This document shows, in pieces, positions 56,422 through 64,000 of a stretch of DNA of 64,000 bases. The notes below the pieces were generated by a model. That model was not told the origin of the DNA. It saw nothing but the letters and a program-made list of their open reading frames with translations, and ran no database searches. Position 1 is the first letter of the stretch. Each line of letters opens with the position of its first letter. A program made the position numbers and the translations under genes. The DNA is taken from NCBI RefSeq assembly GCF_000421565.1, contig NZ_ATXG01000018.1, positions 1-64,000 of the forward strand, given 5' to 3'. The DNA is from Agromyces subbeticus DSM 16689 (GTDB lineage Bacteria > Actinomycetota > Actinomycetes > Actinomycetales > Microbacteriaceae).

Positions 56422-56943
56422 TCAGCCCACCTGGTGCAACCAGACGACCGGAGCGAAGTCGCTCGCATGGCGGAAGGGTTCGAGCTCGTCGTCCCATGCC
56501 TGGCCGAGGGCGAGTCGCAGTTCTCGGTGCAGCTCGATCGGATCGGTTCCGCCGACCTCCATCGCGTAGCGGATGCGGTCTTCGGGCACCACGGTGTTGC
56601 CGGCCGTATCGGTCTGCGCGAAGAAGACGCCGAGCTCGGGGGTGTGCATCCAACGGGCGCCGTCTGAGCCCGGAGTCGGGTCTTCACTCACCTCGAAGCG
56701 CAGCTGCTCCCAGCCGCGCAAAGCCGACGCGAGCTTCGCACCGCTGCCGGCCTCGCCCTCCCAGTAGAACTCCGCGCGCATGGCACCGCGAAGCACCGGT
56801 TGCTCGCTCCAGTCGAAATTCACCGCCGAACCGAGCGCGCCGCCGGCCGCCCATTCGACATGGGGGCACAACGCCCTCGGCGAGGAGTGCACGAACAGCA
56901 CGCCTCGCGCGGTGCGCACTGCCCGCGTGGCATTCTTCGTCAT
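56422..56943 (-). CDS. DUF3145 protein
   Basis: A 173-residue actinobacterial protein of unknown function, often linked to FAS genes. It starts MTKNATRAVRTARGVLFVHS and contains CPHVEWA, a FDWSEQP motif, and a C-terminal LGQAWDDELEPFRHASD segment. No membrane helix is present. ATG 56943 has GGAGATCGAG. Its conserved place after the fab operon suggests a link to lipid metabolism, but I cannot support a reaction. Confidence 0.88.
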   Translation of the reverse strand: MTKNATRAVRTARGVLFVHSSPRALCPHVEWAAGGALGSAVNFDWSEQPVLRGAMRAEFYWEGEAGSGAKLASALRGWEQLRFEVSEDPTPGSDGARWMHTPELGVFFAQTDTAGNTVVPEDRIRYAMEVGGTDPIELHRELRLALGQAWDDELEPFRHASDFAPVVWLHQVG

Positions 56944-57077
56944 CTCGATCTCCGTTCTTGAGGTGCGTCTTCCCCAACGACCTCTGACGGACGGATGACC
57001 GGTATTCGATTGTTCGACGAGCGAGCCGTCACGCCGATTATCCCCCGCATCAGGCTCATTGACAAGACTCGGAACCA

Positions 57078-57083
57078 TATACT
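57078..57083 (+). promoter_or_regulatory. -10 element of the PadR-like gene
   Basis: TATACT, 31 bp before ATG 57115. TTGACA is present at 57059 but only 13 bp away, too close for normal use; the pair may be a regulated or extended promoter. Confidence 0.45.
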
Positions 57084-57114
57084 CGGTGAGACGTTCATTT
57101 CGATCGGAGGCGGC

Positions 57115-57759
57115 ATGGCGGTGCGCGATGGCCTGCTCGCTCTGCTGAGCGCCGGCCCGGGGTACGGCTTTCAATTGCACGGCGATCTCGCCGTGCGCAC
57201 GGGAGGCCGGCGCAACGTGAACGTCGGGCAGAGCTATGCCACGCTCGAGCGTCTCGGCAAGCAGGGGCTCATCGAGTCCGCGGGCGCCACCGATGACGGG
57301 TTGCCGCTCCACCGCGCCACCGCCGCAGGCGCCACCGCCACCGCCGCTTGGCTGAACGGCACGGATGCCTCGGGCAGCGACCCGTGGGACGAGACGGTCG
57401 ATCGCGTGCTGCTTGCGGCGTCCTTGCCCGGCGTCGATGCCGGTGTCATCATCACCGCGGAACGACGGCGTTGGAACGAACGCCTCGCCGCGGCATCCGC
57501 TCGCTCGCTGACGGGCGACGGCGCGGCGCCGAGCAGTTCGACGGAAGTCGATCCGCCAGCGGAACTCGCGGCCCTCGCCGCCGCTGCCGATTCGGCACGA
57601 GCACGAGCTGCGCTCGAGTGGCTCGCCGAGGTCGGCGTGGCGATCGAGGCACGAGACCTCGCGTTTGCTCCGAGGTTGGATCGGCCTCGTCGGGGTCGCC
57701 CGTCTACCCGCCCGATGCCGCCCGACGGTGACGACGGTCAGGCGTCGGCCAGCGCGTAG
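57115..57759 (+). CDS. PadR-like transcriptional regulator
   Basis: A 214-residue protein with a PadR-type winged helix at the N-terminus (AVRDGLLALLSAGPGYGFQLH, then NVGQSYATLERLGKQGLI), a helical dimerisation middle, and a basic Pro/Arg C-terminal tail. GGAGG precedes ATG 57115. The target is unknown; there is no obvious transporter partner beside it. Its 3' end overlaps the polymerase gene on the other strand by 22 bp. Confidence 0.82.
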   Translation: MAVRDGLLALLSAGPGYGFQLHGDLAVRTGGRRNVNVGQSYATLERLGKQGLIESAGATDDGLPLHRATAAGATATAAWLNGTDASGSDPWDETVDRVLLAASLPGVDAGVIITAERRRWNERLAAASARSLTGDGAAPSSSTEVDPPAELAALAAAADSARARAALEWLAEVGVAIEARDLAFAPRLDRPRRGRPSTRPMPPDGDDGQASASA

Positions 57760-59543
57760 CTGTCGACGATCGCGAGGTCGAGCGGGAACTCGACCGGGAA
57801 CTCGCCGAAGAGCAGCCTGCCGGCTTCGGCCGCCGCAGCTGCCACGGCCACGGCGACGTCGTCGGCCCGCTCACGAGGCGTGTGCACGATGATCTCGTCG
57901 TGCAGGTAGTACACGAGGTGCGGCACCCGATCGAAGGCCGCTCCGGAACGATGCGCGCGCTGATCGGGGTCGGGGGCAGCTGCGGCGATCGCGACGAGCT
58001 TCGGCCGCAGCACCGCCATCCAGCAGAGCGCCCACTCGGCAGCGGTGCCCTGCACCACGAAGTTGCGGGTGAAGCGCCCCCAGTCGCGAGCGCGTGAACG
58101 CGCGCGGCGCTCGTCGGCCGGTGTCGCCTCGGGCTGGCTCGCGCGCGACTGCACGGAGCGCCACTCCTCACCGGGCGGCGGCGACGAGCGCCCGAGCAGC
58201 GTGGTGACACTCGCGCCGCGCTCGCCATCGGCGGCGGCGCGGTCGACCAGGGCCATCGCCTTGGGATAGGCGCGGGCGAGCCGCGGCACGAGCCGGCCGC
58301 TCTCGCCGGTCGTGGCGCCGTACATCGCCCCGAGGATCGCGACCTTCGCCTGGTCGCGCGTCTCGACGACCCCGGCGCCGACGATGCCGCTGTAGAAGTC
58401 GCGGCCGCGGCCGGCTTCGGCCATCGACTCGTCGTGCGCCAGCCCCGCGAGCACCCGCGGCTCGAGTTGTGCGGCATCGGCGACGACGAGCGCCCACCCG
58501 GGATCGGCGACGACCGCGCTGCGCACGTTCTTCGGGAGTTGCAGCGCACCGCCGCCAGAGGTCGCCCAGCGGCCCGTCGCCGTGCCGCCGGGAACGTAGT
58601 CGGGCCGGAAGCGCCCGTCGACGACCCACTCGTCGAGCCACGACCAGGCGTTCGCGCTGTACAGGCGGGAGAGCTTCTTGTAGGCCACGAGCGGTTCGAT
58701 CGCGGGATGCTCGTGCTCGCGCAGTTGCCACTTGCTCGTCGACTCGACGTCGATGCCCGCTCGGCGCAGCGCCTTCAGCAGGTCGACCTGGGAGTCGAGG
58801 TTCACGGCAGGCGCGGCGAGCAGTGATCGCACCTCTGCCGCGAGCTCCTCCATGCGGGCCGGCTTGCGGCCGGGAGCGGGTTTCGGTCCGAGCTCGCCCT
58901 CGAGCACGCGTTCATGCACGCCGCGGTGCCATGGCAGGCCTGCGGCGTGCAACTCGACGCCGATGAGCGCCCCTGCAGACTCGGCGGCGAGCAGCAGGCG
59001 GAGTGCTCCCGGCTGATTCGATGATGCCACGAGCGCGAGTTGCCTGGCGTGCTCGGCGAGCACCGCCGCGACCGGCACGCCGATCAGGTCGGAGGATTCG
59101 TGGAGCCCGGGTGCGGAGGCATCCGCTGCGCCGCCGGCCTCGCCGGCCCCGCCGAAATCATCGAACTCGAACAGCGAGGCATGCGACGCGGATGACGCGG
59201 CCGGCACGCCGGTGCCCTGCACCGCCTCGACCGGACCACTCGGCAGCCACTGCGGTCGCGCATGCGAACCCTCACCGCGGAGTGATGCGGTCGCCGTCGA
59301 CTGATCGAGGATCGCGGCGGCGAGCAGCAGGTCATGGGCTCGCTCGACTCGGACGCCGTCGGCCAGCAGCCGCGGATACCAGCGCCGGGTGTCGGACCAG
59401 ACCCAGCGGGGGCGACGCGCTTCGAGGGTGCGCACGATCGCAGGGAGTTCGTCGACTCGCACCGTCTCGAACGGGTCGGCGGAGACCGACGGGTCGACGA
59501 GACCGACCCGGCCTGCGCCGGCGGCACCGACGACGATCCGCAT
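57738..59543 (-). CDS. PolA-like 3'-5' exonuclease/DNA polymerase
   Basis: A 601-residue family A polymerase lacking the N-terminal 5' nuclease of Pol I. The first 190 residues are a degenerate 3'-5' exonuclease-like domain. Polymerase motifs: motif A reads ADAAQLEPR (canonical DYSQIELR keeps D, Q, E and R), motif B RDQAKVAILGAMYG with the O-helix Arg/Lys/Tyr, and motif C LHDEIIVH with the metal Asp. The enzyme is plausibly active. Such short PolA paralogs are common in actinobacteria, with unclear roles in repair. The divergent neighbour is a nuclease-like gene. Confidence 0.85.
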   Translation of the reverse strand: MRIVVGAAGAGRVGLVDPSVSADPFETVRVDELPAIVRTLEARRPRWVWSDTRRWYPRLLADGVRVERAHDLLLAAAILDQSTATASLRGEGSHARPQWLPSGPVEAVQGTGVPAASSASHASLFEFDDFGGAGEAGGAADASAPGLHESSDLIGVPVAAVLAEHARQLALVASSNQPGALRLLLAAESAGALIGVELHAAGLPWHRGVHERVLEGELGPKPAPGRKPARMEELAAEVRSLLAAPAVNLDSQVDLLKALRRAGIDVESTSKWQLREHEHPAIEPLVAYKKLSRLYSANAWSWLDEWVVDGRFRPDYVPGGTATGRWATSGGGALQLPKNVRSAVVADPGWALVVADAAQLEPRVLAGLAHDESMAEAGRGRDFYSGIVGAGVVETRDQAKVAILGAMYGATTGESGRLVPRLARAYPKAMALVDRAAADGERGASVTTLLGRSSPPPGEEWRSVQSRASQPEATPADERRARSRARDWGRFTRNFVVQGTAAEWALCWMAVLRPKLVAIAAAAPDPDQRAHRSGAAFDRVPHLVYYLHDEIIVHTPRERADDVAVAVAAAAAEAGRLLFGEFPVEFPLDLAIVDSYALADA

Positions 59544-59635
59544 GTCACCATTCTCGCGGGAGCCTCGGACATCGGCTGCCGCATGTCGGTGGCCGCCGGG
59601 AGGATCGACGGCATGGATGACATCGACGGGCGCCC

Positions 59636-60397
59636 ATGGTCGCTGTGAGCTTTCGCTGCGGTCACGGCGCCGAGGCAAGCGCACCCGGCTCAGTCGCGCT
59701 CTCACGCGCGTGCCCGCTCTGCATGCTCGTGCACGAGACGCAGCGCTCCCGCAGCGAACTGCTGGCACGCGTCGCCCCGCCCCAGCGAGCCGCACTGGCG
59801 CGTGAGACCCGCGTCGGAGCGGTCTACGAGTGGCGATGCCGTCGCGGGCACGACCGCTACCCGGCGACGGTCGCCGAGGTGCTCACCGGCCCGAGCTGCG
59901 CGAAGTGCCGGGCCAATGCCGTTGCGCCGGCCGCGCTGCGAGAGGCGGGTCTCGCATTCATGAAACCCGGCCTCAAGGTCGGCACCTCGCGGGTCGAGCA
60001 ACGGCTGCGCCTGCTGCTGGGCGAGCGCATTCGCTTGCACCATCGCGTCAACGCCGTACGCATCGCCCGCATGTTCTACGGCAAGCAGGAGGTCTGGCCC
60101 GACATCCTCGTACCGCAGTTGCGCATCGCCGTCGAGTACGACGATCCCGGTCGGTCCGGGCGCGCCCATCGAGGGCTGAAAGAAGGCTCCGACGTCGAGA
60201 AAGACGACGCGCTCCGCGAGGTCGGCTGGGAGGTGATCCGCATTCGCGCCGGTGGGCTCGACGAGCTCGGCCCGCACAGCGTGGTCTGCGCTCGCCTGAC
60301 CGTCGCCGCAGTCGACGAGGTCGTGGCGCTCATGCGACGCATCCGCGGCGATGCGGCGCTCGATGCACTCGCCATCGAGCGGCAGCAGGCGGTCTGA
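59636..60397 (+). CDS. Zinc-ribbon protein with PDDEXK nuclease-like domain
   Basis: A 253-residue protein of two parts. Residues 1-110 hold two treble-clef zinc modules: a CGHG...CPLC pair and a CRRGHD...CAKC pair. Residues 115-240 form a restriction-endonuclease-like domain: VWPDILVPQLRIAVEYDDPG gives the D...E-x-D core, then KEGSDVEKDDALREVGWEVIRIR, similar to Vsr/DUF559 folds. It probably cuts or binds DNA. ATG 59636 has no clear ribosome site; GTG 59645 is an alternative. It is divergent from the PolA-like gene, 92 bp away. Confidence 0.7.
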   Translation: MVAVSFRCGHGAEASAPGSVALSRACPLCMLVHETQRSRSELLARVAPPQRAALARETRVGAVYEWRCRRGHDRYPATVAEVLTGPSCAKCRANAVAPAALREAGLAFMKPGLKVGTSRVEQRLRLLLGERIRLHHRVNAVRIARMFYGKQEVWPDILVPQLRIAVEYDDPGRSGRAHRGLKEGSDVEKDDALREVGWEVIRIRAGGLDELGPHSVVCARLTVAAVDEVVALMRRIRGDAALDALAIERQQAV

Positions 60398-60472
60398 GCA
60401 CTCGATTCCCTCCGAGGCATACTCGCGAAGCGGCCGGTGCCACCGACCGCTGCGCAGCCGTCCAGCGCCCGA

Positions 60473-60478
60473 TAAGGT
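60473..60478 (+). promoter_or_regulatory. -10 element upstream of the NfeD-like gene
   Basis: TAAGGT (within GATAAGGTAAG), about 55 bp before ATG 60534. There is no clear -35. Confidence 0.45.
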
Positions 60479-60533
60479 AAGTGCACCCGAGCAAGTCCCT
60501 GCCCGGAGTCTTGCGCGCGCAGAGAGGCAGTCG

Positions 60534-61004
60534 ATGCTCCTTCCGTTCCTCATCGTCGGAGGCATCGGCCTCGTACTGCTGCTCATCTCCCTCGTGCTCG
60601 GCGACGTCTTCGATCACTTCGAGATCGGCGACGGCGCCCTCTCTGGAACGGCTCTCTCGGTCGGCCTGGTGGTGTTCGGGGCATCCGGTGCACTGGTCGC
60701 CAGCATGGGCCTCGACCTTGTGTGGGTCTATGTGCTGTCGATCGTGCTCGCCGCCGTGGCGTACGTGCTGTGCGTGCTCGCGATCCGCAACCTGAGCCGC
60801 AGCTCAGACGGGGTGCCTGCCTCGGCGGTCGGCCTCACGGGCGTCGCGACTTCGGATGTCTCGGCCTCGGGCGGTGAGGTCAGCCTCGACGGCCCCGGCG
60901 AACTCGAGCGCCGGCTCGCCTACTCCGACGAGGCGATCGCCTCCGGCGCCCGCGTGCGCGTCATCGAACAGGCCGGCAGCCGGGTCAAGATCATCGCCGA
61001 CTGA
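60534..61004 (+). CDS. NfeD-like membrane protein
   Basis: A 156-residue protein with an N-terminal pair or trio of membrane helices (about residues 1-22, 37-55 and 62-80) and a C-terminal OB-fold domain (about 95-156, GLTGVATSDVSASGGEVSL and VRVIEQAGSRVKI), the NfeD arrangement. These proteins act with SPFH/flotillin partners in membrane microdomains. GAGAGG precedes ATG 60534. The flotillin gene follows by 70 bp. Confidence 0.82.
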   Translation: MLLPFLIVGGIGLVLLLISLVLGDVFDHFEIGDGALSGTALSVGLVVFGASGALVASMGLDLVWVYVLSIVLAAVAYVLCVLAIRNLSRSSDGVPASAVGLTGVATSDVSASGGEVSLDGPGELERRLAYSDEAIASGARVRVIEQAGSRVKIIAD

Positions 61005-61074
61005 CCATCGGCGGGCACATCGCTCTTCCGGTCCGTCGACCGGCCGCTCTCCCCCGCCCCCGAAAGGAAACCCG

Positions 61075-62532
61075 ATGCTCTCCCCTGTAGTGATCCAGAT
61101 CATCTCCGTGGTCGCGATCGTCGTCGCCCTGCTCGCGCTGCTCACGTTCATCGCGCGCCGAATCCGCCGCGTGCCGCCGAACGAGGCGCTCGTGATCGTC
61201 GGGCGCGGCGCAGGTCGCGCGTCGCCCGAGCAGTCCTCGGGCCAGCGCGTCGTGATCGGTGGCCGCACCTTCGTCTGGCCGATCCTGCAGCAGGGCTTCG
61301 CGATCTCGCTCGAGCAGCGGCAGATCGGCATCACCGTCGAAGGCGTCGACAAGAACCGCATCAAGATCGCGATCAAGGCCTCGATCAACTTCAAGGTCAA
61401 CGGCACCGAAGACGGCGTGCGCCGAGCGGCCCAGCGCTTCCTCTCGCAGCAGGAGCTGCTGACCGAGATCATCAAGGAATCGCTCGAGGGCTCGCTGCGT
61501 TCCATCGTCGGCGACATGACGATCGAGCAGATCATCTCCGACCGCAAGAGCCTCTCCGACCGTGTCGTCTCCGAGACGAAGACCGACCTCGTCGAGCAGG
61601 GCCTGCAGGTCGACCTGCTGAACATCTCCGACATCTCGACGCCTGGCAGCGAGTACCTCGCGAACCTCGGGCGTGCAGAAGCCGCCCGTGCACGCCAAGT
61701 CGCCGAGGTGAGCGAGGCCGAGGCTGCGCGGGTCAGCGAGTTCGCGCGCATCGAGGCTGCAGAGCAGGTCGCCGAACGACAGAAGGCACTGAGTCTGAAG
61801 CAGGCCACGATCAAGGCCGAGACCGACCGGGCGAACGCCGAGGCCGAGGCATCCGGCCAGCTGGCGAAGGCCGAGCAAGACAAGCTGGTCGCCGTGCAGG
61901 AACGTGACGCGCTCTCGGAGCAGGCACTCGTGACGCAGGAGCGCCTCGACATCGAAATCCGCAAGCCCGCAGAGGCCGAGGCCTACGCCGAGGTGCAGCG
62001 AGCGACCGCCCAGCGCGATGCGGCGAACGCCGCAACCGAGGCCGACGCCTACAAGCGCACCAAGATCGCCGAGGCGAACAAGGTCGCAGCCGTGCAAGAC
62101 GCCGAGGCATCCGCAACGGCTGTGCGCTTCTCGGGCGAGGCGGAGCGCGACCGACAGGTGGCGCTCGCCGCGGGTATCCGTGCCGACGGTGAGGCGCGCG
62201 CCGCGGCCGTGCAGGCCGAGGGTCTCGCGTCGGCCGCGGCGACCGATGCGAAGGCCGAGGCCTTGAAGAAGTACGGCGAGGCGGCACTCGCTCAGGAGAT
62301 CATCTCGCGTCTGCCCGAGATCGTTCGTGCGGCCGCCGAGCCGATCTCGAACATCAAGACGCTCACCGTCGTCTCGACCGACGGCGCGAGCGCCATCACC
62401 AAGACCGTCGGCCAGGTGCTCGGTGAGGGCACCGAGGTCGTCAAGTCGCTGACCGGGCTCGACGTCGGTTCGATCCTCGCCGGCCTCGCCGGTGCTCAGC
62501 TCTCGAAGGCAGCAGACGCCAAGGTCGAATAG
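61075..62532 (+). CDS. Flotillin-like SPFH protein
   Basis: A 485-residue protein: an N-terminal membrane hairpin (about residues 5-27), an SPFH/Band 7 domain (about 35-200), a long Ala/Glu-rich coiled coil (200-400) with AEAxA repeats, and a C-terminal tail. It matches bacterial flotillins (FloA/FloT, YuaG) that organise membrane microdomains. GAAAGGAAA precedes ATG 61075. It forms an operon with the NfeD-like gene. Confidence 0.9.
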   Translation: MLSPVVIQIISVVAIVVALLALLTFIARRIRRVPPNEALVIVGRGAGRASPEQSSGQRVVIGGRTFVWPILQQGFAISLEQRQIGITVEGVDKNRIKIAIKASINFKVNGTEDGVRRAAQRFLSQQELLTEIIKESLEGSLRSIVGDMTIEQIISDRKSLSDRVVSETKTDLVEQGLQVDLLNISDISTPGSEYLANLGRAEAARARQVAEVSEAEAARVSEFARIEAAEQVAERQKALSLKQATIKAETDRANAEAEASGQLAKAEQDKLVAVQERDALSEQALVTQERLDIEIRKPAEAEAYAEVQRATAQRDAANAATEADAYKRTKIAEANKVAAVQDAEASATAVRFSGEAERDRQVALAAGIRADGEARAAAVQAEGLASAAATDAKAEALKKYGEAALAQEIISRLPEIVRAAAEPISNIKTLTVVSTDGASAITKTVGQVLGEGTEVVKSLTGLDVGSILAGLAGAQLSKAADAKVE

Positions 62533-62545
62533 GGCCATGCAGGGC

Positions 62546-62583
62546 GGGCGGTGCGCGGGTTGATCAACGACCTCGCACCGCCC
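62546..62583 (+). terminator. Terminator of the flotillin operon
   Basis: A 10-bp stem GGGCGGTGCG with CGCACCGCCC around an 18-nt loop containing the palindrome GTTGATCAAC. The following 170 bp up to 62755 hold no gene that I can see. Confidence 0.7.
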
Positions 62584-62754
62584 GCACCGTCCCGGGCGGC
62601 AGCGAAACCGGCGGCCTCGAAGATGTCGACACGACGCCACCGGTCGTCGTCGGCAACGCTCCGACTCCTGCCGCAGATCGTACGTTTCGGGTGATGGCGC
62701 CGCCGAGCGCCTCTGGCACACTCGCGAGGGTTACGACCAACCAGGGGGCTGAGC

Positions 62755-64000
62755 ATGACGATCGAACGCACCATCGAAACGAATCCGGCAGACCAGAAGC
62801 TGGCCGAGGAGGTGTCCCACGTCTCGACACCCGATCGGCTCTCGACACCGTTCGGCGAGTTCGAGTTCTTCGACGGCGTGCCCAAGCCCGAATCGGTCCA
62901 GTCGATCTTCGACGGTCTCGACCTCGTTCGCGGAATCACCGCGTTCCTTGACACGGTTCCCGGCGCATCGCTCGTCGCCATGCGGCGTGGTCTCCGCACC
63001 GCGGGCGTCGACTCCCCCGGCAAGATCGGCTTCACCGACCCGAGGTGCACCTCGACTCCCATCTTCCTCACGCCGAACACCGAGACGACGTACGGGGTCA
63101 CGTTCCTCGACCTGAAGGCATGGGGGCCGACGGTCATCGAGGTGCCGTCGCAGTCGCTCTGCGTCGTCGACGACTTCTGGTTCCGCTACGTCGCCGACAT
63201 GGGCATCGCGGGCCCCGATCGCGGCGCCGGCGGCAAGTACCTGTTCCTGCCCCCGGGCTACGACGGAGAGCGGCCCGACGGCTACTACACGTACGAGAGC
63301 CCGACGTTCACGAACTTCCTCGTGATCCGGGCTCTGGGCGGCGTGCCTGCCATCAAGCAATCGCGCATCTACCGGCTGAGCGATGCCGGCACCGCGCCCG
63401 AGAACACGTTCGTGAACATCGGCGAGCAGGCGTTCAACACCGTGCACTCGAACGACTTCTCCTTCTTCGAGGAGATCGCCGAGATCGTCACGGAGGAACC
63501 GACCGCCGCGCTCGACCCCGAGCGCGCAGGCGCACTCGCCTCGCTCGGCATCGCGCATGCGAAGCCCTTCGCACCAGACGCGCGCCTTCGCGGCATCCTC
63601 GACGATGCCGCTCGTATCGGCGCGGCCATGGCGCGTGCCAATCTCTACGCTGCCCGGAACCCCGATTCGTTCCGCTGGGAGGGATCGTCGTGGAAGAACG
63701 GCTTCGTCGGCGGCAGCTACGAGTTCCTGAACGACGGCGCACGCAATCTCGACGCGCGCACGCTCTTCCACTATGCCGCGACGGTGATCCACGCCGGCGA
63801 TGGCGCACGCGCAGGTGGGCGCCGGCTCCGCCTACCTCTACACGGCGGAGGATGCCGACGGTGCCCTGCTCGACGGGGGCGAGACGTACTCGCTGACGAT
63901 CCCCGCGAATCCGCCGGCGAAGAACTTCTGGGCCGTCGACATCTACGACACGCAGACCCGATCGCTGCTGCAATCGGTGCCGTTCCCTGCGCTGTCGAGC
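62755..64000 (+). pseudogene. DUF1254 family protein, frameshifted, partial at window end
   Basis: The frame from ATG 62755 (AGGGGG upstream) encodes a DUF1254/DUF1214 protein: a DUF1254 domain (TPNTETTYGVTFLDLKAW), then a DUF1214 domain up to LFHYAATVI. At 63790 the frame is lost; dropping one C there restores TPAMAHAQVGAGSAYLY and then PAKNFWAVDIYDTQTRS in the +1 frame, the normal end of the family, up to the window edge. So either a real frameshift or an assembly error is present. The function of the family is poorly known. Confidence 0.78.

Noticed and set aside
57059-57083. TTGACA plus TATACT as a standard promoter
   Set aside because: The boxes are strong but the spacer is only 13 bp; I kept only the -10 as a candidate.

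Overview
The window is chromosomal core DNA of a high-G+C actinobacterium, most likely Microbacteriaceae (Agromyces/Leifsonia-like). The evidence is strong G+C bias in third codon positions, a bcc:aa3-type respiratory chain (qcrCAB, ctaCDEF), homodimeric pyruvate dehydrogenase next to a FAS-II cluster, many leaderless genes, and actinobacterial families (DUF3043, DUF4191, DUF3145, DUF7455, PPGK). Recalled gene order matches the M. tuberculosis trpD-to-FAS-II region in large part. The placement is inferred from gene content, not from a 16S sequence. I see no IS element, prophage, CRISPR array or secondary-metabolite cluster.

Layout: 1-10 kb holds the glpK 3' end, trpD, ctaE-qcrCAB, an RlmA-like methyltransferase and the convergent ctaC-ctaD-ctaF operon. 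10-20 kb holds an ErpA-type Fe-S protein, an M20 dipeptidase, DUF3043, a phosphodiesterase, both topoisomerase IV subunits (parC, parE) on either side of a flavin oxidase, and a DUF7455 protein. 20-25 kb runs leftward: PAC2, sigA, a MurT-like ligase and a GatD-like amidotransferase. 25-33 kb holds pepA, lpdA, sucB, a membrane pseudokinase, lipB, lipA and DUF4191. 33-40 kb is nitrogen assimilation: a GlnR-type operator and glnA, then glnE and glnA2. 40-48 kb holds panB, map, ppgK, RNase P RNA, a zinc-ribbon/Nif3 pair, three regulators or oxidoreductases, tRNA-Val and ahpE. 48-56 kb is aceE-fasR-fabD-fabH-acpP-fabF. 56-64 kb holds DUF3145, a PadR-like regulator, a PolA-like polymerase, a zinc-ribbon/nuclease-like protein, an NfeD/flotillin pair and a frameshifted DUF1254 gene cut by the window end.

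The genes link functionally. aceE (E1), sucB (E2), lpdA (E3) and lipB/lipA (lipoylation) supply the 2-oxoacid dehydrogenase machinery that makes acetyl-CoA for the adjacent FAS-II operon. QcrCAB plus CtaCDEF make one respiratory supercomplex. glnA, glnE and glnA2 with the GlnR box make a nitrogen control module.

The most interesting point is the MurT/GatD-like pair at 20177-22176. The glutaminase half has lost its catalytic cysteine, the ligase half has lost its zinc ribbon, and neither protein contains any cysteine. In a family with B-type peptidoglycan, where the D-Glu alpha-carboxyl carries the cross-bridge, this suggests a re-purposed enzyme that joins something other than glutamine-derived ammonia. 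Other notable points are a 17-bp near-palindrome serving two divergent leaderless genes, a 20-bp-spacer MerR promoter, a membrane pseudokinase and the frameshift at about 63790.
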